NCBI GenBank assembly: GCA_003457135.1
Contig: DMSQ01000022.1
Location: forward strand, 25,130 to 73,049
Length of the DNA stretch: 47,920 nt
Direction: 5' to 3'
Source of the DNA: Prolixibacteraceae bacterium
GTDB lineage: Bacteria > Bacteroidota > Bacteroidia > Bacteroidales > Prolixibacteraceae
Shown piece by piece: positions 25,928 through 35,226 of the stretch. The first letter of the stretch is position 1. Every line of letters starts with the position of its first letter. Made by a program: the position numbers and the translations under genes. A model generated the notes under the pieces. That model was not told the origin of the DNA. It made no database searches and saw only the letters and a list, made by a program, of their open reading frames with translations.

Positions 25928-28915
25928 ATGAATCAGCTAAGAATTAACAACATCGCCGGATGGGCCATTTTCGCCCTTTCACTTTTAGTATATATTCTAA
26001 CCCTCGAACCAACCCTTAGCCTGTGGGATTGTGGCGAATTTCTGGTATCAGCCTATAAACTCGAAATCAACCATTCACCGGGAGCCCCTTTATTTATGCT
26101 TCTCGGACGTGTTTTTTCCCTGTTCAGCTTCGGAAATCCGTCCAAAGCAGCATACTTGATCAATCTGGTTTCGGCAGTTTCGAGTGCGGCAACTATTCTA
26201 TTTATGTTCTGGACCATTGTTTGGCTGGTTTCAAAAATGGAACAAAAGCAAGGAAAGTCCTACCCGTTATTGTTAAAATTCGGAGCAGCCATAATTGGAG
26301 CCTTGTCATTTGCATTTACCGATTCGTTTTGGTTTTCGGCTGTCGAAGCTGAAGTTTACGCACTTTCGTCGCTGTTCAGCGCTGTTGTTCTGTGGGCTGC
26401 AACCCGTTGGGAGCGGGAAGCCGATGAAACAAACTCATCACGATGGATTATTCTCATCTTTTTCCTTACCGGACTTTCCATTGGCGTACATTTGCTGAAC
26501 CTGCTGGTTATTCCGTCAGTCGGGCTGATTATATTTTTCAGGAGATATAAATACTCACTCAAGGGATTTATCATTACAATCCTGATCAGTGGAATCGGGA
26601 TCATTGCCTTACTCCAGATTTTGATTCCTGGTTTGCTCGACCTGTCAAAAAATCTGGAACTTTTTTTCGTCAATCAGCTTCATTTGCCGCTGCATACAGG
26701 ATTGATAACCTATCTGATTTTACTGGTTGGGGCAATTACTGCCGGGTTATTTTACAGTCATCGAAAACAAATGCCAAAACTAAACATGGCCTTATTGTGC
26801 CTGACTTTTTTGCTGATTGGATACACCTCGTATTTGGCAACTATCGTTCGTGCATCGGGAGGCGTACCAATCAATCAGGGAAATCCGGAGAGCGCATTCA
26901 GCCTGTTAAATTACCTGAACCGCGAGCAATACGGAACACGGCCTATTTTATACGGGGCTAGTTTTGGATCAGTAATATCTGGGTATCAGGAACGAAATAC
27001 CTGGATTGCATCCAAAGGTAAATACATAAAAAGCCAATTAAACCCGGAGATCGAATACAACAAAAATACCGTTGGGTTCTTTCCACGGATGCACAGCAAC
27101 GATCCCGGGCACATCAAATCGTACAAAAATTGGGTCGCTTTGAAAGGAAGAAAAATTCCGGTTCAGGATGAGGAAGGTAAGCTGTCGAATACAACTGTCC
27201 CATCTTTTCAGGAGAATGTTTCTTTCTTCCTGAAATATCAGCTTGGATTTATGTACCTGCGCTATTTGATGTGGAATTTCGCCGGAAGGCAAAATGATAT
27301 TCAGGGAAACGGCGATTTATTGAATGGAAACTGGCAGTCGGGATTTGTCGTGATAGACAATCTCATTGCCGGGCCTCAAAAGAATCTTCCGGCGGTTGTA
27401 AATGAAAACAAGGCCCGAAACTTTTATTATTTTCTGCCACTCCTGATCGGAATTTTAGGCATTATCTTTCAATACCGGAACGACCGGCAGGGCTTTTTAA
27501 CCACCGGCTTACTCTTTTTTATGATGAGCTTTGCACTTGTGGTTTACCTGAACGAAATACCCAACACGCCACGCGAACGCGATTACGTTTATGTGGGTTC
27601 TTTCTATGTTTTCAGTATCTGGATCGGATATGGCGTTTTATCAGTTTTCAACGGATTGCAGAAGCTAGTAAAGGGAAGATATGCGGAAATTGCGGCGCTG
27701 GTTATTTGTTTGATTGCATCACCCATTTTACTATTGTCCCAAAATTACGACGATCATGACCGGTCTGGCAGGTATTCGGCCCGTGACCTGGCACGAAATT
27801 ATCTCGAATCGTGCGAAAAGGATGCGATCCTGTTTACCCATGCTGATAACGACACCTATCCGCTCTGGTACTGTCAGGAAGTGGAAGGAATCCGGCGTGA
27901 CGTTCGTGTAGTGGTGATGCCCTATTTACAGGCCGAATGGTACATTCAGCAATTGAGGCGCAGGTTTTATCAGAACGAAGCGCTGAAAATGACAATCCCA
28001 TTGCAGAAATACCAATCCGGACAAATTGATTATGTGTATGTTGTTCCGAAAATCGAATCAGAACAACCGATGACCGACGTTCTTGAATTCGTGGCCAGCG
28101 ACTCATCAAAAACCAAACTGGCCGTAGGCGAACATGAGCAAATAAGTTACATTCCGGTGAAAAAAATAAGAATTGAAATTCCCGGAAAGGAATCTGTTCA
28201 TCTGGAGTTGAAACAAAGGGCAATCAACAAAGGCGATCTGGCTTTTTACGACATTATCGCATCAAACAAAGGTAAACGCCCGGTATGTTTCACATCATGG
28301 GTTGATCCGGAAGAACATGGATTAAAAGACAACCTGATTTTTGATGGTTTGGTTTTTCGCCTGACTGATCAGAAAACCGACAGCAATTCGGTTCTTGACA
28401 TGGGAAAGATTGAGGCCGAAGGCCTGTATGCCAAGCTGATGAAAAACTGTAATTGGGATAATCTGGCCGATCCAAATGTTTATTTCGATTGGCACCATCG
28501 CCGGATGCTGGCCAGTATGCAAATCCGGAATGCATTTTACCGTCTGGCACAAAAACTTACCGAAGAAAAGCAAAAAGTTAAAGCTCTGGAAGTACTTGAA
28601 AAAGCTGAGAAGACAGTCAGTTTAAAACTTTGGCCGGCAGATTATCAAAGCATACAAATGGCATCATTATACGTCAAAAACGGACAAAAACAGTCAGGAG
28701 AAATACGGTTCAAGGAATTGGCTTCATCTCTTGAAGAGTGGCTCCGATATTTTGTCACATTTCCAGCAAATGAAAGAAAATCAATTTCCGACGAAGCCGG
28801 ATATCAGTTATCGTTGTATAACGAACTGATCAAACAGGCATCGGATACACTTCAGGAGGCAGAGTTAAAAGTAATAAAAGAAAAGCTGATGCTCTTTGCT
28901 GGTAAATTGAACTGA
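25928..28915 (+). CDS. DUF2723 (GT117) polytopic membrane glycosyltransferase
   Basis: A 995-aa protein. The N-terminal half has about 10-12 membrane segments with the family signature LEPTLSLWDCGEF near 26-38 and the NHSPGAPLFML segment near 48, where acidic residues of the first outer loop act in GT-C enzymes. A large soluble part follows from about residue 600, including HADNDTYPLWYCQEVEGIRRD near 637 and a helical C-terminal end. GT117 proteins are GT-C-type transferases thought to use lipid-linked sugars, related to protein O-mannosyltransferases. Acceptor and sugar are unknown here. No other glycosylation gene is adjacent. Confidence 0.88.
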   Translation: MNQLRINNIAGWAIFALSLLVYILTLEPTLSLWDCGEFLVSAYKLEINHSPGAPLFMLLGRVFSLFSFGNPSKAAYLINLVSAVSSAATILFMFWTIVWLVSKMEQKQGKSYPLLLKFGAAIIGALSFAFTDSFWFSAVEAEVYALSSLFSAVVLWAATRWEREADETNSSRWIILIFFLTGLSIGVHLLNLLVIPSVGLIIFFRRYKYSLKGFIITILISGIGIIALLQILIPGLLDLSKNLELFFVNQLHLPLHTGLITYLILLVGAITAGLFYSHRKQMPKLNMALLCLTFLLIGYTSYLATIVRASGGVPINQGNPESAFSLLNYLNREQYGTRPILYGASFGSVISGYQERNTWIASKGKYIKSQLNPEIEYNKNTVGFFPRMHSNDPGHIKSYKNWVALKGRKIPVQDEEGKLSNTTVPSFQENVSFFLKYQLGFMYLRYLMWNFAGRQNDIQGNGDLLNGNWQSGFVVIDNLIAGPQKNLPAVVNENKARNFYYFLPLLIGILGIIFQYRNDRQGFLTTGLLFFMMSFALVVYLNEIPNTPRERDYVYVGSFYVFSIWIGYGVLSVFNGLQKLVKGRYAEIAALVICLIASPILLLSQNYDDHDRSGRYSARDLARNYLESCEKDAILFTHADNDTYPLWYCQEVEGIRRDVRVVVMPYLQAEWYIQQLRRRFYQNEALKMTIPLQKYQSGQIDYVYVVPKIESEQPMTDVLEFVASDSSKTKLAVGEHEQISYIPVKKIRIEIPGKESVHLELKQRAINKGDLAFYDIIASNKGKRPVCFTSWVDPEEHGLKDNLIFDGLVFRLTDQKTDSNSVLDMGKIEAEGLYAKLMKNCNWDNLADPNVYFDWHHRRMLASMQIRNAFYRLAQKLTEEKQKVKALEVLEKAEKTVSLKLWPADYQSIQMASLYVKNGQKQSGEIRFKELASSLEEWLRYFVTFPANERKSISDEAGYQLSLYNELIKQASDTLQEAELKVIKEKLMLFAGKLN

Positions 28916-28953
28916 TAAAGAATACCGCGTAGCGATAATTATTAACAATCCTA

Positions 28954-31095
28954 CTATTTCACCTTTGCAATGGCTCCTAATACCCTTTCCGGCGTCATCG
29001 GAAGTTGGTAAAGCCTGGCGCCGCATGCATCAAAAACTGCATTGGCAAGCACTCCGCCCATGCAAATAATGGCGGGTTCACCACCTCCCTGAGGAGCTTC
29101 ATTTTTTTCCAGAATTTTAGTTTGGATTTTTGGTACCCATGAGAATTGTGGAAGCTGGTAGGTCCCAAAATTGGCTGTATGAATGTCGCCACCTGTAAAC
29201 TTCACTTCTTCAGTCAATGCATATCCCATCCCCATGGTAATACATCCTTCCATCTGGATAATTGATCCTTCCGGATTGATGCAGTAACCCATATCCTGGG
29301 CGCAGGCAACCCTGACGACCTGAATTTTTCCGGTTGTTTGATCAACTTTAACTTCGGCAATATGGGCCACATAACTTCCTGCATCGAACCCACAGGCAAT
29401 TCCGTAACCGCGTCCGCTGGGCGATTTGGCCGGAGACCAGCCAAACAATTCGGCAACCGCTTTCAGCACACCAATCATACGTTCATCTTTCAGGTTTTTC
29501 AGGCGAAAATCCAGCGGATCGGTACCAATTTTAGCTGCCATCATTTCAATTTGTGACTCACGGGCAAATGTATTCGTATTGTTTCCCGGGGCTCGCCATG
29601 CACCAGTCAGAAATGGATGAACATCCTTGGCGGAATAACTGGTTGTTTTGGCATTGGGGACATCATAAATAGTATCTGAGCCTCGTGCCCCTGCAAAATA
29701 TTCGTGATAGTCCCACAACGATATCTTTCCTGATTTGTCGGTTCCGGAAGTAATTTTTATAACAGCAGCCGGCCGGAAATTATCATAGAAAAAGGCTTCC
29801 TTTCGGGTCCATAAAACCATAATTGGCTTCCCCGTGATTTTGGTCAGACGTGCTGCCTCTATGGCCTGCCGGAACATTGTTTTCCCGCCAAAACCACCAC
29901 CCAAAAACGGTGGAATAACCCGAACTTTATCCAGTCCAAGACCAAGTTCACGTGCAATCCCATCCTGAGTACCAAACGGAGTTTGGGTCGAAGCCCGTAC
30001 CACCACCTTGTCGCCTTCCATAAATCCAAGTGCGGTATGAGTTTCCATGGCGGCATGAGCCACATAACTGTTGTGAAACTCGCTTTCAAAAATCTGGTCT
30101 GAAGCGCTTTTTCCCGTTGCGATATCTCCTGAACTTTTTACAACTTTGGCATCCGACGGAAATTCAAGCATATGTTTAAAGACGGTTTGGTCATCCACCT
30201 TCATTTCATCGAACTTATATTCGGCTTTTACTTTGGCCAGGGCAGCTTCTGCTTTTTCAATGTCACGGTGCAAAACAGCAACAAGTTCTTTGTCGCGGGC
30301 AATCGAAATTCCTTCCATTTTTTCGGCTTCCGAAGTATCGGCCTTCACCAAAGTTGCCCCGTGTGACGGCGGCCTCAGTATTTTGGCATAAAGCATTCCC
30401 GGCATCTTAAAATCACCAGAGTACATGGCTTCACCTTTCACTTTGATGACGCCGTCAGCATGTCTGAATGACTTCCCACGTATTTTGAATTCGCTGAAAT
30501 CTTTTATTTTTGGTTTTACATCCAGATACTTTTCAATCTTTTTCCCTTTGGTTAACTGACCAAAACTGACTTTTTTATTCTTATTGTTTTTAATAAAAAT
30601 CACTCCGTTTTCAATACTGCATTCTTCAGGAGTTGCACCCAAATTTTCGGCTCCAAGGGAAAGTAACACACCCCGTGCTTCGGCCACGGCAGCAAGTAAT
30701 GAAGGGCCGAGTTGGCGAGTTGAAAGCGATCCCCAGGTTCCTGCATCGTACGGACACAATTCAGTATCGCCCATTATCATTTTTATGCTTTCCAGAGGTG
30801 CATCCAGTTCATCAGCCACCATCTGCGGGAAGGAAGTGATAATTCCCTGCCCCATTTCAATTTTACCTACCAAACATGTGACTGTACCATCCTCACTAAT
30901 GTGAATAAAAGCATTGTAATCCTTTGGTAGAGATCTTTGCTGAGCGGCTTCTGCAGCTACCCCGGTTAAGAAACTGCCCAACTGGAAATAGATAAAGAGG
31001 CCTCCACCCAGAAGTTTCACAAAATCTCTCCGGTCAACTTCAAAAGTTGGATTGTTTTCCGGCACTTCGTCCCGATAATATTTATTGTCTTTCAT
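28954..31095 (-). CDS. Molybdenum hydroxylase, Mo-cofactor-binding large subunit (Tat-exported)
   Basis: A 713-aa xanthine oxidase-family large subunit. DRRDFVKLLGGG near 20-31 is a Tat-type signal, so the holoenzyme is probably periplasmic or membrane-associated. Further motifs are GKIEMGQG near 76, PPFLGGGFGGK in the middle and GGGEPA near the end, where E673 is the predicted catalytic base. The start at 31095 is ATG; a TTG two codons upstream is less likely. With the 2Fe-2S subunit upstream and no FAD subunit, it resembles isoquinoline 1-oxidoreductase and related two-subunit aldehyde or N-heterocycle dehydrogenases. The substrate is unknown. Confidence 0.9.
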   Translation of the reverse strand: MKDNKYYRDEVPENNPTFEVDRRDFVKLLGGGLFIYFQLGSFLTGVAAEAAQQRSLPKDYNAFIHISEDGTVTCLVGKIEMGQGIITSFPQMVADELDAPLESIKMIMGDTELCPYDAGTWGSLSTRQLGPSLLAAVAEARGVLLSLGAENLGATPEECSIENGVIFIKNNKNKKVSFGQLTKGKKIEKYLDVKPKIKDFSEFKIRGKSFRHADGVIKVKGEAMYSGDFKMPGMLYAKILRPPSHGATLVKADTSEAEKMEGISIARDKELVAVLHRDIEKAEAALAKVKAEYKFDEMKVDDQTVFKHMLEFPSDAKVVKSSGDIATGKSASDQIFESEFHNSYVAHAAMETHTALGFMEGDKVVVRASTQTPFGTQDGIARELGLGLDKVRVIPPFLGGGFGGKTMFRQAIEAARLTKITGKPIMVLWTRKEAFFYDNFRPAAVIKITSGTDKSGKISLWDYHEYFAGARGSDTIYDVPNAKTTSYSAKDVHPFLTGAWRAPGNNTNTFARESQIEMMAAKIGTDPLDFRLKNLKDERMIGVLKAVAELFGWSPAKSPSGRGYGIACGFDAGSYVAHIAEVKVDQTTGKIQVVRVACAQDMGYCINPEGSIIQMEGCITMGMGYALTEEVKFTGGDIHTANFGTYQLPQFSWVPKIQTKILEKNEAPQGGGEPAIICMGGVLANAVFDACGARLYQLPMTPERVLGAIAKVK

Positions 31096-31113
31096 AATCA
31101 AGGTTTTATCAGG

Positions 31114-31584
31114 TTAAACTTTCAGGACTTTAGATGCCGACTCAATAGCTTCAATAATCCGTACATGAGCGCCACAGCGACAGAGGTTATCTTCCATTCC
31201 TTCAATAATCTGCTCTCTGGAAGGATGAGGAGTTTTCAAGAGAAGTCCATAAGCGTTCATGATCATTCCCGGCGTACAGAATCCGCATTGCAGAGCGTCG
31301 TGATCGACAAAGGCCTGCTGAACAGGATGCAATTTGCCATTGACCGACATGCCTTCGATGGTAGTAATCTTTTTGCCAGCCACATCTTCCATAGCTATTC
31401 CGCACGACCGGACTGCTTCGCCGTTGATGATCACGGTACAGGCTCCGCAGTATCCTTCACCACAGCCGTATTTGGTCCCGGTGAGGTTGAAATTATCGCG
31501 CAGCACCCACAGCAAGGTCTGGCCTTTTTCAAGTGGTATTTCCACTTTCTTTCCGTTAAGTTCAAACTGAATAATTTCTGCCAT
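31114..31584 (-). CDS. Molybdenum hydroxylase 2Fe-2S subunit
   Basis: A 156-aa protein with two clusters: a plant-type ferredoxin domain (CGEGYCGAC plus a later Cys, about 40-62) and a helical domain with CGFCTPG and CRCG (about 100-138). These pass electrons from the Mo site. It has no export signal and would ride out with the Tat-signal-bearing large subunit. It precedes that subunit by 18 bp, and its start overlaps the end of the mocA-like gene by 23 bp. Confidence 0.94.
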   Translation of the reverse strand: MAEIIQFELNGKKVEIPLEKGQTLLWVLRDNFNLTGTKYGCGEGYCGACTVIINGEAVRSCGIAMEDVAGKKITTIEGMSVNGKLHPVQQAFVDHDALQCGFCTPGMIMNAYGLLLKTPHPSREQIIEGMEDNLCRCGAHVRIIEAIESASKVLKV

Positions 31585-32179
31585 TTTCTTTTATTTTATT
31601 TAGTTCGTTGATGTAGTCAATTTTAGTATCAATGTCTCTTACGATTTCCGCGCAAAAAGTTTCCACTTCAAAAATATCTTCCGGAAATTTTTGTGCAACC
31701 GATCTAAGTCCAATTTCCGGATTAAGGGTTGAAAGCTCATGCCTTAATTTCATATCATACAGTGGCGGATGACCGCGTCTGCCTTGGAACAATGGAATTA
31801 CAATCCCTTTTCCTGAATTCTTCCAGGCTTCAACAACATTCTGTATCACATTTCCAGAAATAAATGGCTGATCACCCAGAAAGATCAAAACCGCTTTTGC
31901 ATTCGAAGGTAATACTTTCATACCTGAAATTACCGAGGTGTGCATTCCATCCTGAAAGTTTTCATTTCGGATTGTTTTAACCGGCCATGATTTCAAAACT
32001 TCTTCAATTTCAAGATGATCGGATCCCAACACAACCAAAATTCTGGTTATTCCTGAATTTAATATGTTTTCGACAACACGCTCTACTATGGTTTTTTCCC
32101 CGAAAGGCAGCAACAGTTTCTGCGTTCCCATTCGGGTTGAAAGACCGGCTGCCAAAACGATTGCCCAAACATCATTCAT
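31562..32179 (-). CDS. MocA-like molybdenum cofactor nucleotidyltransferase
   Basis: A 205-aa NTP-transferase fold protein with the nucleotide-binding N-terminus VLAAGLSTRMGTQKLLLP, a GDQP metal-site segment near 98, and GRRGHPPL near 128. MocA adds CMP to the molybdopterin cofactor for xanthine oxidase-family enzymes. Its location inside a molybdenum hydroxylase operon supports this role. Its ATG overlaps the stop of the xdhC-like gene (ATGA). Confidence 0.85.
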   Translation of the reverse strand: MNDVWAIVLAAGLSTRMGTQKLLLPFGEKTIVERVVENILNSGITRILVVLGSDHLEIEEVLKSWPVKTIRNENFQDGMHTSVISGMKVLPSNAKAVLIFLGDQPFISGNVIQNVVEAWKNSGKGIVIPLFQGRRGHPPLYDMKLRHELSTLNPEIGLRSVAQKFPEDIFEVETFCAEIVRDIDTKIDYINELNKIKENGRNYSV

Positions 32180-33249
32180 GGGTTGACCAGTATTTGATTT
32201 TTCACTTTTATCAATTGGGCAGCAATACTGACTGCAATCTCCTCCACTGTTTGCGCCCCGATATCTAAACCAACCGGACTATAAACCCTATTCCATTGTT
32301 CAAATGTTGCCCACCCATTTTCAAGGAATAACGTTTTCATCTGGGATACTTTTGCTTTACTGCCAATCATTCCGATATAGGCCGCTCCTGAACCTATGAA
32401 TTTCCGGAGCACATCGCCATCACTTTTATGACCATGTGTAACAATAACTACCCAGGTATCGTGCCGAACAGTTATTTTTTCCAGATTTTCTATACCTGAC
32501 AGAACAGTATCGGCATCAGGAAACCGGGACTGATCAGCATATTCAGGTCTGTCATCCCAAACGTTAACCGAAAATCCAAGAGTTTTAGCCAATGGGGCAA
32601 GCGACTGGCCAACATGTCCGGCTCCGGCAATAATCAGGTTTGGTTTGGGGAGAATACCTTCCAGTAAAACAAGGTCATTTCTGTTGTATTCAGGAGTATC
32701 CATCTCAATCGTTTGGCATGAGGCAACCGGATAATCAAGCATTTTAGCTACTATCGAATCCACAGCTTTTCCTAATTTACCCGGAAAGAACAGCTCGTTA
32801 TCTTTTGTAACCCAATATCGGGTAATATCTACATTCTCAGGGTCAGATTGATCGATCCAACTAATTAAAACGCCCGGAATATGATTTTCGATACTTTTAT
32901 TTAACTGCCTGAAAACTGGCAAGTGCAATTCGGGAGTTGCATCGATAAAAATCTTCATACTTCCGCCGCAAATAGATTCGCTACCTTTTTCAATTCTACC
33001 GTGCAGTTCAAATGAAAAAAGTCCTGATATTTTAGATTTTAAGCGGATCTGTGCTTCCTTGATGATCTTCATTTCTGTTATTCCACCGCCAATTGTACCG
33101 GCCAATAATCCGTTTGCACCAATCAGAGCTGAACTTCCGGCTTTTTGAGGGGTCGATCCCTGTGTACTGATAACCGTAGCCAGCACACAATTTGGATGTA
33201 GCTGAATTAACTCAGTCAATCGATGATAAATACAGGATGATGATTTCAT
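32176..33249 (-). CDS. XdhC/CoxF-family cofactor-insertion protein
   Basis: A 357-aa protein with an N-terminal XdhC_CoxI domain (ATVISTQGSTPQKAGSSAL near 24-42, GTIGGGITE near 51) and a C-terminal Rossmann domain (IAGAGHVGQSLAPLA near 207, VTHGHKSDGDVL near 270). XdhC proteins bind the molybdenum cofactor, help with its sulfuration and deliver it to the apo-enzyme. It is the first gene of the four-gene operon. Confidence 0.9.
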   Translation of the reverse strand: MKSSSCIYHRLTELIQLHPNCVLATVISTQGSTPQKAGSSALIGANGLLAGTIGGGITEMKIIKEAQIRLKSKISGLFSFELHGRIEKGSESICGGSMKIFIDATPELHLPVFRQLNKSIENHIPGVLISWIDQSDPENVDITRYWVTKDNELFFPGKLGKAVDSIVAKMLDYPVASCQTIEMDTPEYNRNDLVLLEGILPKPNLIIAGAGHVGQSLAPLAKTLGFSVNVWDDRPEYADQSRFPDADTVLSGIENLEKITVRHDTWVVIVTHGHKSDGDVLRKFIGSGAAYIGMIGSKAKVSQMKTLFLENGWATFEQWNRVYSPVGLDIGAQTVEEIAVSIAAQLIKVKNQILVNP

Positions 33250-33339
33250 CGTATTAAAAAGGTTTAGGTTTTTAAGTGTTCAGATTATCCGGTTCAGGGC
33301 TCTGCAAAACCTTTTAAAAATACGATTATTTTTGGAATT

Positions 33340-33702
33340 TCAGTTCAGACTATCAGTACGAAGAGAATCAATGGATTGAACAAAACTGGTTGAATCGGCC
33401 AACAGTACCCGTTTGGTAAAAATGGTATCTGTACAGGAAATTGATCCGGATTCGATATTGATTTGATTATTCATGACTGAAACAAACAGGATAACTGAAA
33501 CAAGGCCAGTCTTCAGACCAAGACCCTGCACCGAAAATAACCATCCGAAGAAACTGGCAAACGAATTTTGCTTCAGCTTTTGGCTACTATTTTTTAGTAA
33601 AAAAGAATACATCAACCGATCTTCGATTGCTTTGGAAGGTTCCCCAATCCGATCGTTCCGAAGAAGATCAGTAAACAATTGGTCAGAATTCTTTTTAGTC
33701 AT
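33340..33702 (-). CDS. Single-span membrane protein, candidate anti-sigma factor
   Basis: A 120-aa protein of no family I recognise. Residues 1-55 are hydrophilic, one membrane segment lies at about 64-79 (GLKTGLVSVILFVSVM), and the last 40 residues are Ser/Asp/Thr-rich and would lie outside. It starts 11 bp after the ECF sigma factor stop. Position and topology suggest a regulator of that sigma factor. There is no zinc-finger or FecR-like motif, so anti-sigma function is inference only. Confidence 0.6.
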   Translation of the reverse strand: MTKKNSDQLFTDLLRNDRIGEPSKAIEDRLMYSFLLKNSSQKLKQNSFASFFGWLFSVQGLGLKTGLVSVILFVSVMNNQINIESGSISCTDTIFTKRVLLADSTSFVQSIDSLRTDSLN

Positions 33703-33713
33703 GATATTTCAGT

Positions 33714-34292
33714 TTATAATTCAATTTGATCTTTTAAATATTCAAGCTTTTCGGCAAGCATTTTTTTTGCATAATACAGGCGCGATTTTACTGTCCCTTC
33801 GGGAAGTTCAAGTATTTCGGCCACCTCTTTTATTGAAAATCCTTCACGGTATCGAAGAAGAAATGCAGAGCGGTGTTCTTCGCCAAGCAGGGTTAAGGTC
33901 TGGAAAACTTTTTCAAGCAGTTGCTCAGGTTCTACAGGTGTTTCACTGATGTAATCAAGTTTTGGCTTCAAGGCTTCTGAAGTCAGGTATTCTTTGCGGA
34001 CCTCACTCCGGCGGTATTCATTCTTACACATGTTATTGGCAACCGAAAACAACCAGGTTTGGAACGAATAATTCGGATTATAGCTTTCAGGCTTTTCTAT
34101 AAGTTTCATGAACAGTTCCTGCAAAAAATCGTTGGCCAGTTCTGATGAGTTTCTCAACATCCGGTAAAAATAATAATACATCCGATCCTTATACCGATAG
34201 TATAATTCGCTGAATGCCGCATGATCGCCCGAAACGATTTGCTGCATAAGCTCAGTATCGCTGTATTTCTTATTTTTCCTCCTAAAAATCAA
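33714..34292 (-). CDS. ECF-type RNA polymerase sigma factor
   Basis: A 192-aa sigma-70 factor with region 2 (about 20-90: FSELYYRYKDRMYYYFYR, WLFSVANNMCKNEYRR) and region 4 (about 130-185: AFLLRYREGFSIKEVAEIL, LPEGTVKSRLYYAKKML). Regions 1 and 3 are absent, as in ECF factors. The ATG overlaps the stop of the DUF3098 gene by 4 bp, and a small membrane protein follows. The target genes cannot be read from the window. Confidence 0.92.
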   Translation of the reverse strand: MIFRRKNKKYSDTELMQQIVSGDHAAFSELYYRYKDRMYYYFYRMLRNSSELANDFLQELFMKLIEKPESYNPNYSFQTWLFSVANNMCKNEYRRSEVRKEYLTSEALKPKLDYISETPVEPEQLLEKVFQTLTLLGEEHRSAFLLRYREGFSIKEVAEILELPEGTVKSRLYYAKKMLAEKLEYLKDQIEL

Positions 34293-34501
34293 TTGGTCGG
34301 TTTTTTGAGAATAAGACAGATTAACGCACCATATGAACCCACTATGATCAATGGAGCAAGAGTGATTCTCCTGAAACTGAAAATTTCTTCACTATAAACA
34401 TTTGGATCAGAAGAACCTCTGCCACTCATCAAAATGAAACCCAAAGTTAGCAAACTGGTGATCAGGATCAATCCCACATATTTATTTTTCTGAAAGATCA
34501 T
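34289..34501 (-). CDS. DUF3098-like small membrane protein
   Basis: A 70-aa protein with two membrane segments (about 8-25 and 48-65) flanking the conserved MSGRGSSDPNVYSEEIFSFR segment and RRITLAPL, the DUF3098 pattern. This family is common in Bacteroidota, often near cell-division genes; its function is unknown. Here it opens an operon with an ECF sigma factor (ATGA overlap). A one-mismatch -7 box lies about 31 bp upstream on the minus strand. Confidence 0.75.
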   Translation of the reverse strand: MIFQKNKYVGLILITSLLTLGFILMSGRGSSDPNVYSEEIFSFRRITLAPLIIVGSYGALICLILKKPTN

Positions 34502-34550
34502 GCTTTTTTAATAACTGTACACGCTAAAAAGCAAAGGTTCATTTGAGTTC

Positions 34551-34594
34551 AAAAAAAAAATCACCAACAACGATTTTAAATCATTTATTGGTGA
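34551..34594 (-). terminator. Rho-independent terminator of the small membrane protein gene
   Basis: On the minus strand a long hairpin pairs TCACCAA with TTGGTGA, with additional inner pairing, followed by about 10 T residues. It ends the transcript of the 34620-35054 gene just before the DUF3098 promoter region. Confidence 0.75.
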
Positions 34595-34619
34595 CTTCAT
34601 GTTTTCACTTAACCTTGAT

Positions 34620-35054
34620 TTAAAGCCTGTTCCATGGAATTGCTGCCAACATGAATATCAAAGCTATAAAAAAGAAGATAAAAGCTGTCTTAAACTTCTT
34701 CCGATCAAATTTTATCTTTTTAGATTTTGCCCTCCCTATATGCACAAGTACAACAGCAATGAGCATCATGGAAAAATGTTCAACTGCATAAAAACGCAAG
34801 TCGGCATTTTTCATGGCAGCACCAAAATCAGATAAAGCTAATTTGGTGACTGGACTCAAAAAAAAGTAAAGAACCAACCCTGTTAATAACTGTATATCCA
34901 TCAACGAAGTGAATACGATTCCTAAAACATTGTCTGACTTTTTCCATTGTTTGTTTCCGAGCCAGCCAACCAGATATTTTAAAAGAGTTATTGTCAGACT
35001 CAGTAAAAGTATCCATCTCAGTGTATCGTGAACGTGCAAGAATCCTGTATACAT
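34620..35054 (-). CDS. Four-span membrane protein, possible cytochrome-like
   Basis: A 144-aa protein with four predicted membrane helices and conserved-looking histidines near the ends of helices (HVHDTLRW near 7-14, VEHFSMM near 92, VLVHIGR near 103). Proteins of this shape in Bacteroidota are often annotated as cytochrome b-like or hypothetical. Haem binding through the paired histidines is possible but unproven. It has its own terminator and stands apart from its neighbours. Confidence 0.65.
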   Translation of the reverse strand: MYTGFLHVHDTLRWILLLSLTITLLKYLVGWLGNKQWKKSDNVLGIVFTSLMDIQLLTGLVLYFFLSPVTKLALSDFGAAMKNADLRFYAVEHFSMMLIAVVLVHIGRAKSKKIKFDRKKFKTAFIFFFIALIFMLAAIPWNRL

Positions 35055-35226
35055 TTTTATTAGTTTTAATATGTGTCCATACTAAACGATTGAAACCTGT
35101 TTTGGTTGAGTTTATTTTATGTCAGCCAAATAAATCTGAAAGCAAAATTTAGAATAATGATTGTTAATTAAGCTGACATCATTTATTGTTCCCATGCGAA
35201 TGGACAAAAACAAAAAAATGAATGAA

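Noticed and set aside
35119..35179. 8-bp inverted repeat ATGTCAGC / GCTGACAT, 45 bp apart
   Set aside because: Short arms and a long loop can occur by chance; no T run for a terminator and no clear operator context.
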